From positions 1 to 20,493 of IMG/VR virus record IMGVR_UViG_3300010883_000662: 20,493 nucleotides of DNA; one strand, written 5' to 3'. The stretch is from a virus. How positions within the stretch are numbered: position 1 is the first letter of the stretch; each line of letters starts with the position of its first letter. Shown here piece after piece: positions 13,379 through 20,493 of the stretch. The position numbers and the translations under genes are program-made. The notes beneath the pieces are model-generated. The model saw nothing but the letters and a program-made list of their open reading frames with translations. It had not been told where the DNA came from and searched no databases.

Positions 13379-14581
13379 ATGACAGGATATTACAAAACAA
13401 TTGAAGATTTAGAAAGAGCAACATACGGAATGTCTGGTAGCGACCAACTATTGAAGGCCACTACTGGTATTCATTCTATACACGATGGCGCACAAACTCT
13501 TGGAAGTCAAGGACTTTACAACCTAGTTTACGGACAAAAGGTTTGGTCACTTATTAACCGAGAAATGAATGCTCTAAGTATTCTACCTAAGAAACCGTGG
13601 AATGCTAGTGGATGGAGAGTCCTAACTAGTCGTTCTCTTGGTGGAGCAACAGATGTATTTACTGTTGCAGATTTGGATAATCTCGGTGGAGTTGCAGAAA
13701 ACGCTTCCATTTCAGGTATTACAGAAATTGCACCAACATTCGATATACTTCATGCATCTCCTAAGACTATAGCGCATACTTACGAAGTAAGTGAAATTGC
13801 ACAGTTGATGGGTGGTCTTGATGATGGTATTGGAGATATTATGGCTGCATACCGAGAAGAAGTGGGAGTTTCACACGCTGAATCAATGAATAAGATGGTT
13901 ATTACTGACCTAACTGAATTGGATGCTGCTGGATATGGTACTGAAGGTAACTCTTTGCTATCTTTGTATAAGATTGTTTCAACTTTTGCTGAAATGAATG
14001 CACTAACAGCAGCAGGTAGAGCCGCTTCTCCTTTGAATTTGTACGGACAAACACGACATACATCTGACACTGCTTATTTAGAAGCATATGTAGATAGCAA
14101 TTCAGGAACAGACCGTCAACTTACTGTTAACTTGCTAAACACAGCACTAAGAAACTTGAATGCTCGTGGTGGAGATCCAAAGGTTATTCTAACAGGATAC
14201 GACACTATTCAGGATTTGGGAGAACTTCTACAATCACAGGAAAGATTCATGGGTCGTGCAGAAGTAGTACCTACTCATGGTGGAATTAAAGGTGTTAAGG
14301 GAAGAGAGATTGGTTTCAAGGTTGCAACATACCACGATATACCAATTATCCCTGTAAAGGATATGCCTAACGGTGGTGCTGGTCTAAGTGATATGCTTAT
14401 TCTAGATACAGACCATCTTTTCCTATGTACTCTAAAGCCTACTGAATATTTCGAGGCTGGAATGGATACTGGAGAAGTATTTGGACATGGTAAACTAGGA
14501 CACCGTGGACTATACCGTACTGTTGCTGAAACTATGTGTACTTACTTCCGTGGTCAAGGAAAGATTATTGACTTGGTTTGA
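13379..14581 (+). CDS. major capsid protein, HK97 fold
   Basis: The 400-aa protein would form the icosahedral shell. It starts at ATG 13379 with GAGGGTG about 9 nt upstream, 5 nt after the protease-scaffold stop. The call rests on position directly after the protease-scaffold gene, on size, and on sequence character. The N-terminal region is helical and polar; central residues about 60-130 show the E-N-A-S-I-S type N-arm/E-loop features of HK97-like proteins; and the C-terminal half has P-K-V-I-L-T-G-Y followed by G-F-K-V-A-T-Y-H-D-I-P-I-I-P typical of the P and A domains. No membrane segments occur. CGT/CGA Arg and GGA Gly codons are more common than in neighbouring genes, consistent with abundant expression. 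The next gene's ribosome site overlaps its stop. Confidence 0.87.
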   Translation: MTGYYKTIEDLERATYGMSGSDQLLKATTGIHSIHDGAQTLGSQGLYNLVYGQKVWSLINREMNALSILPKKPWNASGWRVLTSRSLGGATDVFTVADLDNLGGVAENASISGITEIAPTFDILHASPKTIAHTYEVSEIAQLMGGLDDGIGDIMAAYREEVGVSHAESMNKMVITDLTELDAAGYGTEGNSLLSLYKIVSTFAEMNALTAAGRAASPLNLYGQTRHTSDTAYLEAYVDSNSGTDRQLTVNLLNTALRNLNARGGDPKVILTGYDTIQDLGELLQSQERFMGRAEVVPTHGGIKGVKGREIGFKVATYHDIPIIPVKDMPNGGAGLSDMLILDTDHLFLCTLKPTEYFEAGMDTGEVFGHGKLGHRGLYRTVAETMCTYFRGQGKIIDLV

Positions 14582-14591
14582 GGTGTTTTAA

Positions 14592-14972
14592 TTGACACAA
14601 CAATTCATAACAGCAATTGCTGACCATACAGGAGTTTCTGCTCCTAAAGTAGTAGGTGCAGAATATGTCGTAGACCTTTTTGTGAAAATGACAGTTTATC
14701 ATACAGCAGATGTGATTAATGCTTCTGATGTAGGACTAAGTACAATTAATGCAGCAGTAATAACAGGTACAACCGGAGGTGTTTCTGATGGTAGTATGGC
14801 GAGTGGTGCTTATATTCAAGTACCTACCGCTAATGTTGCCACAGGTCTTTATACAAGTAGTACTAGTATCAAAATAGTTTTACATGATAATGATGGTGAC
14901 TGTACTGTTTTATCCAATGCAACAAATATGGATGATATGACATTTAGACTCCGCATTTGGGGCAACCTTTGA
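14592..14972 (+). CDS. small beta-rich virion protein candidate, TTG start
   Basis: The 126-aa product begins at TTG 14592, the only start with a ribosome site: GAGGTG at 14580-14585, overlapping the capsid stop. The next in-frame Met is at residue 33, which would delete a well-formed N-terminus. The protein is rich in Thr, Ser, Val, Ala and Gly with alternating hydrophobic residues, suggesting a beta-sandwich, and ends in a basic/aromatic segment (F-R-L-R-I-W-G-N-L). Coming straight after the major capsid gene, it is a candidate head decoration or capsid-stabilising protein. No family is recognised with certainty. Confidence 0.7.
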   Translation: MTQQFITAIADHTGVSAPKVVGAEYVVDLFVKMTVYHTADVINASDVGLSTINAAVITGTTGGVSDGSMASGAYIQVPTANVATGLYTSSTSIKIVLHDNDGDCTVLSNATNMDDMTFRLRIWGNL

Positions 14973-14985
14973 TTAGGTGGTTAAA

Positions 14986-15324
14986 ATGGTAATGATTAGA
15001 AATAACGGACCAACAGTAACTACTTTGGGATTACTTTTCCAGCGTGGTTTTTGGTATGAAGTTTCTGATGGTGTAGCAAAAAGAATTACAAGTAAAAGTG
15101 CAAACTTTGAATTGGAGCAGGAAGAGGGTTCGCCCTCTCCTGTTCTTACTTCTTTAGAAGAAGAAATTATTGAAGTGGTAGCAGAAGAAGTTACTGTAGA
15201 TATAGGTTCAATGTCTAAGAAGCAATTGCAAGAGTATTTATCATCATTAGGAATTACTTTTAAGAAGTTAGATAGTAAGACTAAATTACAAGATTTGGCT
15301 TTTTCACTTGATGAAGAAGAATAA
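14986..15324 (+). CDS. small head-associated protein with HeH/LEM-like C-terminus
   Basis: The likely start is ATG 14986, with AGGTGG at 14975-14980; a GTG at 14977 lies in the same frame but inside that ribosome site. The 112-aa protein has an N-terminal beta-like region (residues 1-45) with the flavour of short phage structural proteins that sit next to capsid genes. An acidic linker follows, and residues about 76-108 match the two-helix HeH/LEM pattern: M-S-K-K-Q-L-Q-E-Y-L then L-G-I-T-F then S-K-T-K-L-Q-D-L. Such domains occur at the ends of head-tail proteins and can bind DNA or proteins. Function is inferred from the pattern and position, not proven. Confidence 0.7.
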   Translation: MVMIRNNGPTVTTLGLLFQRGFWYEVSDGVAKRITSKSANFELEQEEGSPSPVLTSLEEEIIEVVAEEVTVDIGSMSKKQLQEYLSSLGITFKKLDSKTKLQDLAFSLDEEE

Positions 15325-15330
15325 ACTTTA

Positions 15331-15352
15331 TTAGTGTAGTCAACTTCACTAA
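15331..15352 (+). other. hairpin-forming inverted repeat
   Basis: TTAGTG (15331-15336) and CACTAA (15347-15352) can form a 6-bp stem; after one T-T mismatch, AGT and ACT add three inner pairs. It lies in the 46-nt gap before the 15371 gene and just upstream of its ribosome site. It might set mRNA processing or expression of the downstream genes. An adjacent TTTATTA (15327-15333) could also be a weak TATA element; both readings are uncertain. Confidence 0.3.
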
Positions 15353-15370
15353 CATTAGAGAGGAATATAT

Positions 15371-15649
15371 ATGCCCTATGTATCAACAAAAATAACAGCA
15401 AACACTTTGATTAGTGCAACAGGTGGACTTCTAGGTGGAGTACTTATTGTAGCAGGTTCAGGTGCATCAACTACAAACAATGTTAAAGTATTTGATTCAG
15501 CAGATAATTCAGGCATACAAGTAGCCGAGTTTGATGTAACCCCCTCAGATACCGAATTATACAGAGGTTTAGACATTGTTATGAGAACAGGTATGTATGT
15601 TGAATGTGCTGCTTGGACTGAATTAGCCGTTTATGTATTACACAATTGA
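15371..15649 (+). CDS. small virion protein candidate (decoration or neck)
   Basis: The 92-aa protein starts at ATG 15371 with GAGAGG a few bases upstream. It has a hydrophobic Gly/Ala-rich segment (about residues 13-32, A-T-G-G-L-L-G-G-V-L-I-V-A-G) within an otherwise beta-like sequence: S-A-D-N-S-G-I then P-S-D-T-E-L-Y-R-G-L. This resembles small phage proteins that form a beta-sandwich with a strand pattern around value-like surface loops, often found next to capsid genes. The hydrophobic segment is too rich in Gly and Ser at its ends to call a clear membrane anchor. The gene probably makes a minor capsid or decoration subunit; this is inference. Confidence 0.65.
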   Translation: MPYVSTKITANTLISATGGLLGGVLIVAGSGASTTNNVKVFDSADNSGIQVAEFDVTPSDTELYRGLDIVMRTGMYVECAAWTELAVYVLHN

Positions 15650-15659
15650 GGTGTAATAT

Positions 15660-18254
15660 ATGCCTAATACAAAAGTCCCAAGGATAGCAACAGATACAAT
15701 CGTGTCTATTGACAATTCAGATTGGGATGAAAATGTAGCATTAAAGGCTATGGCTCGATTTTCAACACCTAATGCATATAAGGTTTTAAAAAAGTACTTT
15801 AAAGTATGGTTGATAGACGACCATTCAGATGTAAAAGGACTTGTTGGATACAATGATGATATATTCGATAATATTAATAAAATTGCATTCGCAAAACTAT
15901 TAACATTAGATATAACTGCGTTAAATGTGGACAGTCTTAGCACTGATTCATTGGCTGAACCTAAAGCCGCTTTAGAAGTTTTTGACCAAATACAATTTAA
16001 AGAAAAAGGTAAAAGGGATATTGTAAATGATTCTGATATAATAGCGCAATTAGTTTCTGAAATAGGGGAATTAAAACAGCGTAAAGAAGAATTAATCGAC
16101 CAAGATGATAAAGATTACATAGATAGTTATATTCAATCTTTAGAAAGTATGAAAATTAAACGAGAGGGTAAAGTAAAAATAACTTTGCAGGAAGTTTTAG
16201 AAAATAAAGGTCAGCGATTTTTTACTACAATAGATATTAACGATGAAGATATGCATGAGTTAATAGGTGAATACGGTTTTATTAAACGATTATCTACACA
16301 ACAATTTGCTGAACAAACAGATAACTTGTTAGAAGGGTTATCTAATACATTAACTGATAAAATGGGAGAAACTGTAAATTTAGAAGAATATATTGATAAA
16401 AGACAAATTGCACATTATCAAAAAGAAGAAATTTTAAATTACTTGAAATCTAAATTACCCACAGGTGGTAGTATTATTGAATGGTTAGAAAGTGAAGATT
16501 CTTCCTATACAGAAAAAGATGGGGTAAAAACTGCTAATGCTTTAGGAATTACAGGTTTTGATTATTATAAATATATGCCGGATGAAATATCATTAACTGA
16601 AGAAGAAGCAAAAGATTTAAAAGAAAATGGTATTGAAGTAGACGAACTTACCATTAAAGTAGGAAAAAATTTCCCAATGACTCGTGAAACATATCGAGAG
16701 TTTTTAAGAATAATTTCTCAAGATAAGGCTTTAGGTATAATTAAAGAAAGTTTAAAAATAAGGGCTGGTCAAAAATTAGATACTGAAATTAGAGAATATT
16801 ATAATAAACATTTAGATTCATTAAATATTAACCCAAAAATTAAGTCTAAAGGTGGTTTAGTTCAAAGAGATATTAAAATACCTAATACTACTTTAGCCTT
16901 TAAGCGTGGTATAAAAAGTATTAAGTTTAGGAGACAAAAATCGAACAAAGAAAGTAATATTGATGTTAATTCAGAAGGGAAAAATACAGTTGTAATAGGA
17001 AAAATACCATTCTTTTCCTTTAACTTAATACCTGAATGGAAAATAGGAAATTCATATAATACTACTAAAAATAGATTAAAAAAGCAAATACAAGTTAAAG
17101 GATCTTTTACTATTAAAGACCAAAGTCAAAATAAAAAACTAAGAAAATTAGTAAAAAATCAATCCTTGAAGGGGGACTATGTAAAAATTGATAAGTTTTT
17201 AAAAATGACTAATCGTGTTTCTGATAATACTATTAAAAGAAAATTGGAAAATCAATTTAAACCACGCTTTGAAGAATTTGTGGAGTATTATGACGAATTT
17301 ATATTAATGACTCAAAAAGATAAATGGTCACAAGAATTTGAAAATGAAATAGATTTTACACAAATACAAGAATTTGAAAATTATTCATCAGATGAAATGA
17401 TTGACCTTTTAATAAAAATGCATACAGAAGGTGAAAAATTAGATTTTATCCAAGAAGTACATGATGATTTAAGAAGTATACAAAGATTTCTTAATGATTA
17501 TAAAAAAGAATTAAATACAAAATTTAAGAACCAAGATAAAAAATCGGGAATTACTGCTATTGATGCTGAAATAGATATGACACCCGATGAATTTAATGCA
17601 TTAGATATTAACGATGAAGAAGATAATATAATAGATATTTGTGTTGATTCTATGGCTACTACAATTAGTACTGAATTAAATAAATGGGTTCCTCCAGCAG
17701 ATAGCGGGGATTTAGAAACTATGGTTAGAGAATTAATAACCAATATGGGTTTAGATATGAAAGATTTTGAAAATGAAATACAATCACTTGCTGGGACAAA
17801 CCCACAGTTTGTTAACTTGAGAGCAAAATTAGAAAAAGAATTTAAAGCGTTAGAAAAAACAGGTACATTTAACACTGATATTGACGAAGCAGATATTCAA
17901 GAATTATTAAAAGAATACGGCCTATATGAAAAATTAAGTCAAATATCTAAAGGTACTGATGTGACAGACCCAAGAAATCAAGGTGATATGTCAATAACTT
18001 TTAAACTTAAATTTACACCAATTGGTTTAGACTTAGATTTAGAGGCTATTTATAGTGTTAAGGAAACTAATTCCCCCACAATTACTTCAGCAACAGTCCC
18101 CAATACAAAAATAAGACAACAAGGTTCTTTTAATATTCCAGTGTCGGGCTCTAAAAGAATTAAAAGCGGCGTTGCTATTGACAGGAATAAAAAGGAATTT
18201 TATATAGAAGTAAGGCAAAATTTAATAAACTTGAAAAGGAGTGTAGGTATATGA
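15660..18254 (+). CDS. large helical protein of unknown function (864 aa)
   Basis: The longest gene of the window starts at ATG 15660 with GAGGTG 8 nt upstream and overlaps the next gene by ATGA. It is rich in Lys, Glu, Asp, Asn and Ile, mostly helical with charged coiled-coil-like stretches (about residues 110-175 and 560-660). Beta-like parts lie around 395-470 and in the final 90 residues. No membrane segment, signal peptide or catalytic motif is recognised. It stands between the capsid group and the head-tail connector, where known HK97-type gene orders have no protein of this size. Its codon use is more AT-rich than that of the capsid gene. It could be an internal head protein, an ejected protein or a lineage-specific insertion. 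Confidence 0.78.
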   Translation: MPNTKVPRIATDTIVSIDNSDWDENVALKAMARFSTPNAYKVLKKYFKVWLIDDHSDVKGLVGYNDDIFDNINKIAFAKLLTLDITALNVDSLSTDSLAEPKAALEVFDQIQFKEKGKRDIVNDSDIIAQLVSEIGELKQRKEELIDQDDKDYIDSYIQSLESMKIKREGKVKITLQEVLENKGQRFFTTIDINDEDMHELIGEYGFIKRLSTQQFAEQTDNLLEGLSNTLTDKMGETVNLEEYIDKRQIAHYQKEEILNYLKSKLPTGGSIIEWLESEDSSYTEKDGVKTANALGITGFDYYKYMPDEISLTEEEAKDLKENGIEVDELTIKVGKNFPMTRETYREFLRIISQDKALGIIKESLKIRAGQKLDTEIREYYNKHLDSLNINPKIKSKGGLVQRDIKIPNTTLAFKRGIKSIKFRRQKSNKESNIDVNSEGKNTVVIGKIPFFSFNLIPEWKIGNSYNTTKNRLKKQIQVKGSFTIKDQSQNKKLRKLVKNQSLKGDYVKIDKFLKMTNRVSDNTIKRKLENQFKPRFEEFVEYYDEFILMTQKDKWSQEFENEIDFTQIQEFENYSSDEMIDLLIKMHTEGEKLDFIQEVHDDLRSIQRFLNDYKKELNTKFKNQDKKSGITAIDAEIDMTPDEFNALDINDEEDNIIDICVDSMATTISTELNKWVPPADSGDLETMVRELITNMGLDMKDFENEIQSLAGTNPQFVNLRAKLEKEFKALEKTGTFNTDIDEADIQELLKEYGLYEKLSQISKGTDVTDPRNQGDMSITFKLKFTPIGLDLDLEAIYSVKETNSPTITSATVPNTKIRQQGSFNIPVSGSKRIKSGVAIDRNKKEFYIEVRQNLINLKRSVGI

Positions 18255-19324
18255 GTAAAATATTTACACCATCCGACTCGGCTTTGAATGTTGTAGACTA
18301 TTCTAACGCTAATGGTGCTTATACAACAGGTGTAAAGATTGCAGCCCTTTTAGGTATTAGTGATTTTACTACATCTACCTCACCTACTAAAGCAGAAATA
18401 GGGGATATTATTAGAAGATGTGAGGATTATGTAGATGAAGTAACTAATTCTTCATGGAGAGAAAATATTATACAAAATGAGTTTCACGATTTCCAATGGA
18501 CAGCAGCATTAAAAACTGTTTGGGATGATTATAGAGGAAAAATTAGAGTCCATAATGAACATATTAGAAAGATTATTCGTATTGCTATTTGGGAAGGAGA
18601 TGTATATAAAGACATAGCAAGTGTAGTTTCTATTGTAACTTTATCTGATTACAATAATATAACTTCAATTACTTTAGGTGCAGGTGGTAAATCTTGGGTT
18701 TTAACAGCAGGCACTACTAATGCCACTTTCAATAAAACATTGGGGAAAAGGAGTACGGCACAGGAAATTTGTTATTTAATTAATGAACAACCTCCGGTAT
18801 TAACTGCCCCATTTACAGGTGCAACTGCAAGTAAAGTTTTGCAGGACACAGGTACTTCTAAAAATATTTCTAACTTCTTTTATGCTAATTTAGAAGAAGA
18901 CGACACTGTAACAATTGTTTCTTTATTGCCCGGTTCAGACGGTTCCAATTCTACTATTACTTCTTCAGGTAGTGGTGTTAGTTATGTGGCCTTTACAGAC
19001 AAAGAAACTTATGACCGTAATGGTACTTGGTGGGATATGAAAGATACAGGAGATATTTTCTTCCGTACTGAATATCCTTATCACCAAAAACATTCTATTA
19101 AAGTCACATATTCCTACGGCAATTCAAGAGTTCCTGCAATTATTGAAGATGCCGCTACAAAACTTGCTGCTTGTGAAATTATAGCAGCAGACGATTCTTA
19201 TGTATTGTTAGGAGATGATAATACAAGTGGTCTAGATCTAAAGTCTAAATACGATTCGTATAAGGCTGATGTAGATAAGATTTTAAAGTTAAAGCGTAGA
19301 GTGCTATATTACTTGGATAGTTGA
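18251..19324 (+). CDS. probable head-tail connector with inserted domain
   Basis: The 357-aa protein is coupled to the previous gene (ATGA) and has AAAAGGAG upstream. Residues about 25-72 show a hydrophobic helix then S-P-T-K-A-E-I-G-D-I-I-R-R-C-E-D-Y-V-D-E, the first helices of HK97 gp6/SPP1 gp15-type connectors. The C-terminal 60 residues (V-P-A-I-I-E-D-A-A-T-K-L-A-A-C then K-S-K-Y-D-S-Y-K-A-D-V-D-K-I) match their last helices. Connectors are usually about 100-200 aa; here the middle (about 120-270) holds a beta-rich, Thr/Ser/Gly-rich insertion. The protein would bind the portal and extend the neck. The identification rests on helix pattern, order of genes and size of the conserved ends. 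Confidence 0.6.
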   Translation: MSKIFTPSDSALNVVDYSNANGAYTTGVKIAALLGISDFTTSTSPTKAEIGDIIRRCEDYVDEVTNSSWRENIIQNEFHDFQWTAALKTVWDDYRGKIRVHNEHIRKIIRIAIWEGDVYKDIASVVSIVTLSDYNNITSITLGAGGKSWVLTAGTTNATFNKTLGKRSTAQEICYLINEQPPVLTAPFTGATASKVLQDTGTSKNISNFFYANLEEDDTVTIVSLLPGSDGSNSTITSSGSGVSYVAFTDKETYDRNGTWWDMKDTGDIFFRTEYPYHQKHSIKVTYSYGNSRVPAIIEDAATKLAACEIIAADDSYVLLGDDNTSGLDLKSKYDSYKADVDKILKLKRRVLYYLDS

Positions 19325-19329
19325 TTGAT

Positions 19330-19644
19330 ATGAATGAAGAATGGATTCCTTTAGATAGTTGGTGGCTTGTAGTTAAAGGTCCTTCTAGGGGTAGGTCTTT
19401 TATGAAAAAATTTGAAAAAGAATTGAATAGCAGAGGCTATACAATTAATAGAAATAAAAGTAAAGCGGCTGTTGGTGGAACTCATATGAAATTAGCAATA
19501 ATTGAAGAAAGTACAGGTGAAGAAAAAGAAGCAACTATTACACCCGTAGATAAAGGAAATGCGGTTAAAAATGCAGTTGCTCAAGTATTAGGAATGTTTA
19601 AGGGTAGAGGAAGAAGGGGACAAGGTAGTTTTAAATTGGAGTGA
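19330..19644 (+). CDS. small neck-region protein of unknown function
   Basis: The ATG at 19330 is chosen over the in-frame TTG at 19321, which overlaps the preceding stop; no good ribosome site is visible, so translation may be coupled to the connector gene. The 104-aa product opens with a Trp-rich segment (W-I-P-L-D-S-W-W-L-V-V-K-G). The middle is a mixed alpha/beta domain with F-M-K-K-F-E-K-E-L and later T-H-M-K-L-A-I-I-E-E, and the tail is basic (G-R-G-R-R-G-Q-G). Its place just after the connector fits a head-closure or neck component, but no family is recognised. Confidence 0.6.
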   Translation: MNEEWIPLDSWWLVVKGPSRGRSFMKKFEKELNSRGYTINRNKSKAAVGGTHMKLAIIEESTGEEKEATITPVDKGNAVKNAVAQVLGMFKGRGRRGQGSFKLE

Positions 19645-19649
19645 AAAAA

Positions 19650-20078
19650 ATGTGGGAAGATATATTAAAAATGATGGTTCCGTCGGAATTTATGGAACAG
19701 GTGAAAAAGCATGTGGAAGGCGGAGAAATAGAAAATAAAACCAAACATGGTAAGAAAAAACAGGGAGATTTTGTTAGAAATGTAACCCATTTAGAATTAA
19801 GAGATAGCAATAATAGAGTATACAAATTAATGCACGACCCTAGAATATCTATAAATCCTAACCAAGAATACAGTTTCAGATTCCATAAATATGCAGGTGC
19901 TGATTTAATGAAAGAAATTAGAGGCTACAATCTAAAGAAAATGTTAGAATTATTTAAAGGAATGTGGAAATACGATTCAGAAGATATAGAAAACATGGGT
20001 CCTTTAGGAGCATTGTTAGTTGGTGGGGCTGCACAAGGAGTAAAAACAGTAGCAGAAAATGTTGAAGGTAAGGTTTAA
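19650..20078 (+). CDS. unknown protein with WEDILK N-terminus, neck region
   Basis: Starting at ATG 19650 (GGAGTG upstream; an in-frame GTG at 19641 lies inside that ribosome site), the 142-aa product opens M-W-E-D-I-L-K-M-M, the peptide shared with the products of 9655, 10851 and 11219. A Lys/Glu-rich region (about 20-45) is followed by a folded alpha/beta part containing V-Y-K-L-M-H-D-P-R and E-Y-S-F-R-F-H-K-Y. The last 30 residues include a Gly/Ala/Leu-rich segment (G-P-L-G-A-L-L-V-G-G-A-A) that may contact a membrane or pack in a helix bundle. Among neck genes it may be a virion component. No family is recognised. Confidence 0.65.
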   Translation: MWEDILKMMVPSEFMEQVKKHVEGGEIENKTKHGKKKQGDFVRNVTHLELRDSNNRVYKLMHDPRISINPNQEYSFRFHKYAGADLMKEIRGYNLKKMLELFKGMWKYDSEDIENMGPLGALLVGGAAQGVKTVAENVEGKV

Positions 20079-20079
20079 A

Positions 20080-20286
20080 ATGTTTAGAGGTATTCTAGAA
20101 AAATTGCAACAGGCAAATGTAGAATACGACGATACGGTTAAAAGAATTATTAGACAAAATCAAGATTTAGAAGAATTATCTGAGGAATTATTAGGTGAAA
20201 AAATGTCAGACGATATAATGGAACTGGTAATTAAACAGGAAGTTGTCGAGGCAATAAGCAAAAGAATTGCGGAGGCATTTAAATGA
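20080..20286 (+). CDS. small helical neck-region protein
   Basis: The 68-aa protein begins at ATG 20080, just after the previous stop, with AAGGT upstream; a longer in-frame start at 20059 lies inside the preceding gene. It opens M-F-R-G-I-L-E-K, a faint echo of the tagged N-termini, too weak to count. The rest is one or two charged helices (I-R-Q-N-Q-D-L-E-E-L-S-E-E-L) with coiled-coil periodicity and a C-terminal A-I-S-K-R-I-A-E-A-F-K. Size and position suit a neck or tail-assembly adaptor. The following gene overlaps it by 4 nt. Confidence 0.62.
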   Translation: MFRGILEKLQQANVEYDDTVKRIIRQNQDLEELSEELLGEKMSDDIMELVIKQEVVEAISKRIAEAFK

Positions 20287-20493
20287 CAGACGAAGTTACA
20301 TTTTTAATTGACCTTATAGAAACAAATTGGAATGGTGCTATAACTTCTATGCTCGCAAACGGACATACAATACCTACAATACATAGAGTGCGCCCACAAA
20401 TTATGGATATTCGTTCTATGGCTTCTACTCGCAATACATCAAAACCCGGAAGAGGTGGTAATAGAGTTAGAATTAGTAAAGCAAGTGAAACTA
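20283..20493 (+). CDS. neck or tail-joining protein candidate, cut by the window edge
   Basis: The ATG at 20283 overlaps the previous stop (ATGA) and has GCGGAGG upstream. Seventy codons are visible before the window ends, with no stop. The N-terminus, M-T-D-E-V-T-F-L-I-D-L-I-E-T-N-W, followed by P-T-I-H-R-V-R-P-Q-I-M-D-I-R, has the look of small tail-completion or tail-terminator proteins, which start with an N-terminal helix and continue into strands. The call is by position and general character only. Confidence 0.6.
   Translation, partial: MTDEVTFLIDLIETNWNGAITSMLANGHTIPTIHRVRPQIMDIRSMASTRNTSKPGRGGNRVRISKASET

Noticed and set aside
14973-15401. 142-residue open frame on the minus strand across the HeH-like gene
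   Set aside because: It is opposite a well-supported + strand gene and shows the low-complexity Ser/Leu/Phe composition of antisense shadows.
20080-20110. M-F-R-G-I-L-E-K start as a fifth copy of the shared N-terminal tag
   Set aside because: It lacks Trp and Asp and matches only in I-L and a Lys; likely chance.
1-20493. tRNA genes, CRISPR arrays, insertion sequences or attachment sites
   Set aside because: Reading both strands, I saw no cloverleaf-like GC-rich stretches, regularly spaced repeats, transposase genes or terminal inverted repeats; nearly all bases are in + strand genes.

Overview
The window reads as about 20.5 kb of the virion-assembly (head and neck) region of a tailed double-stranded DNA virus with an HK97-type head. 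All supported genes lie on the + strand, are packed with 1-26 nt overlaps or very short gaps, and mostly have clear Shine-Dalgarno sequences. The DNA is AT-rich. Three things point to an archaeal, probably marine host. A TATA-box promoter sits where it would give a leaderless mRNA for the protease gene. The ligase has an archaeal/viral ATP-dependent layout. A membrane protein carries two copies of the Cys-bounded, Asp-rich repeat common in secreted proteins of marine microbes. A virus of marine group II Euryarchaeota (magrovirus-like) or of another marine archaeon is the best guess; the host is inferred, not shown.

Layout: (1) 1-4826, packaging: a 5'-truncated small repeat protein (possible small terminase), the large terminase, a LAGLIDADG protein with a winged-helix region, and a portal with inserted zinc-ribbon-like motifs. 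(2) 4828-7527: a 71-aa protein, a 612-aa coiled-coil-rich protein and two small proteins, all unrecognised. (3) 7539-12147, accessory block inside the structural region: an ATP-dependent DNA ligase with a long C-terminal extension, a small Cys/His protein resembling a cysteine peptidase, a membrane-anchored repeat protein with many N-glycosylation sequons, and three unknown proteins. (4) 12148-12221: the archaeal-type promoter. (5) 12222-15649, capsid: prohead protease fused to scaffold with an internal scaffold start, major capsid protein, and three small capsid-associated candidates, one with a HeH/LEM-like end. (6) 15660-20493, neck: an unrecognised 864-aa protein, a probable head-tail connector, and several small neck/tail candidates, the last cut by the window edge.

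The most unusual signal is a shared N-terminal peptide of the form M(N)W-[EF]-D-I-[LI]-K on four otherwise dissimilar proteins (starts 9655, 10851, 11219, 19650). Three are clustered just upstream of the capsid operon and one is among the neck genes. It looks like a common targeting or docking tag, for example for loading proteins into the virion or binding one structural partner. A second notable item is the ligase, whose C-terminal region resembles, with apparently lost catalytic residues, the phosphoesterase domain of bacterial LigD.
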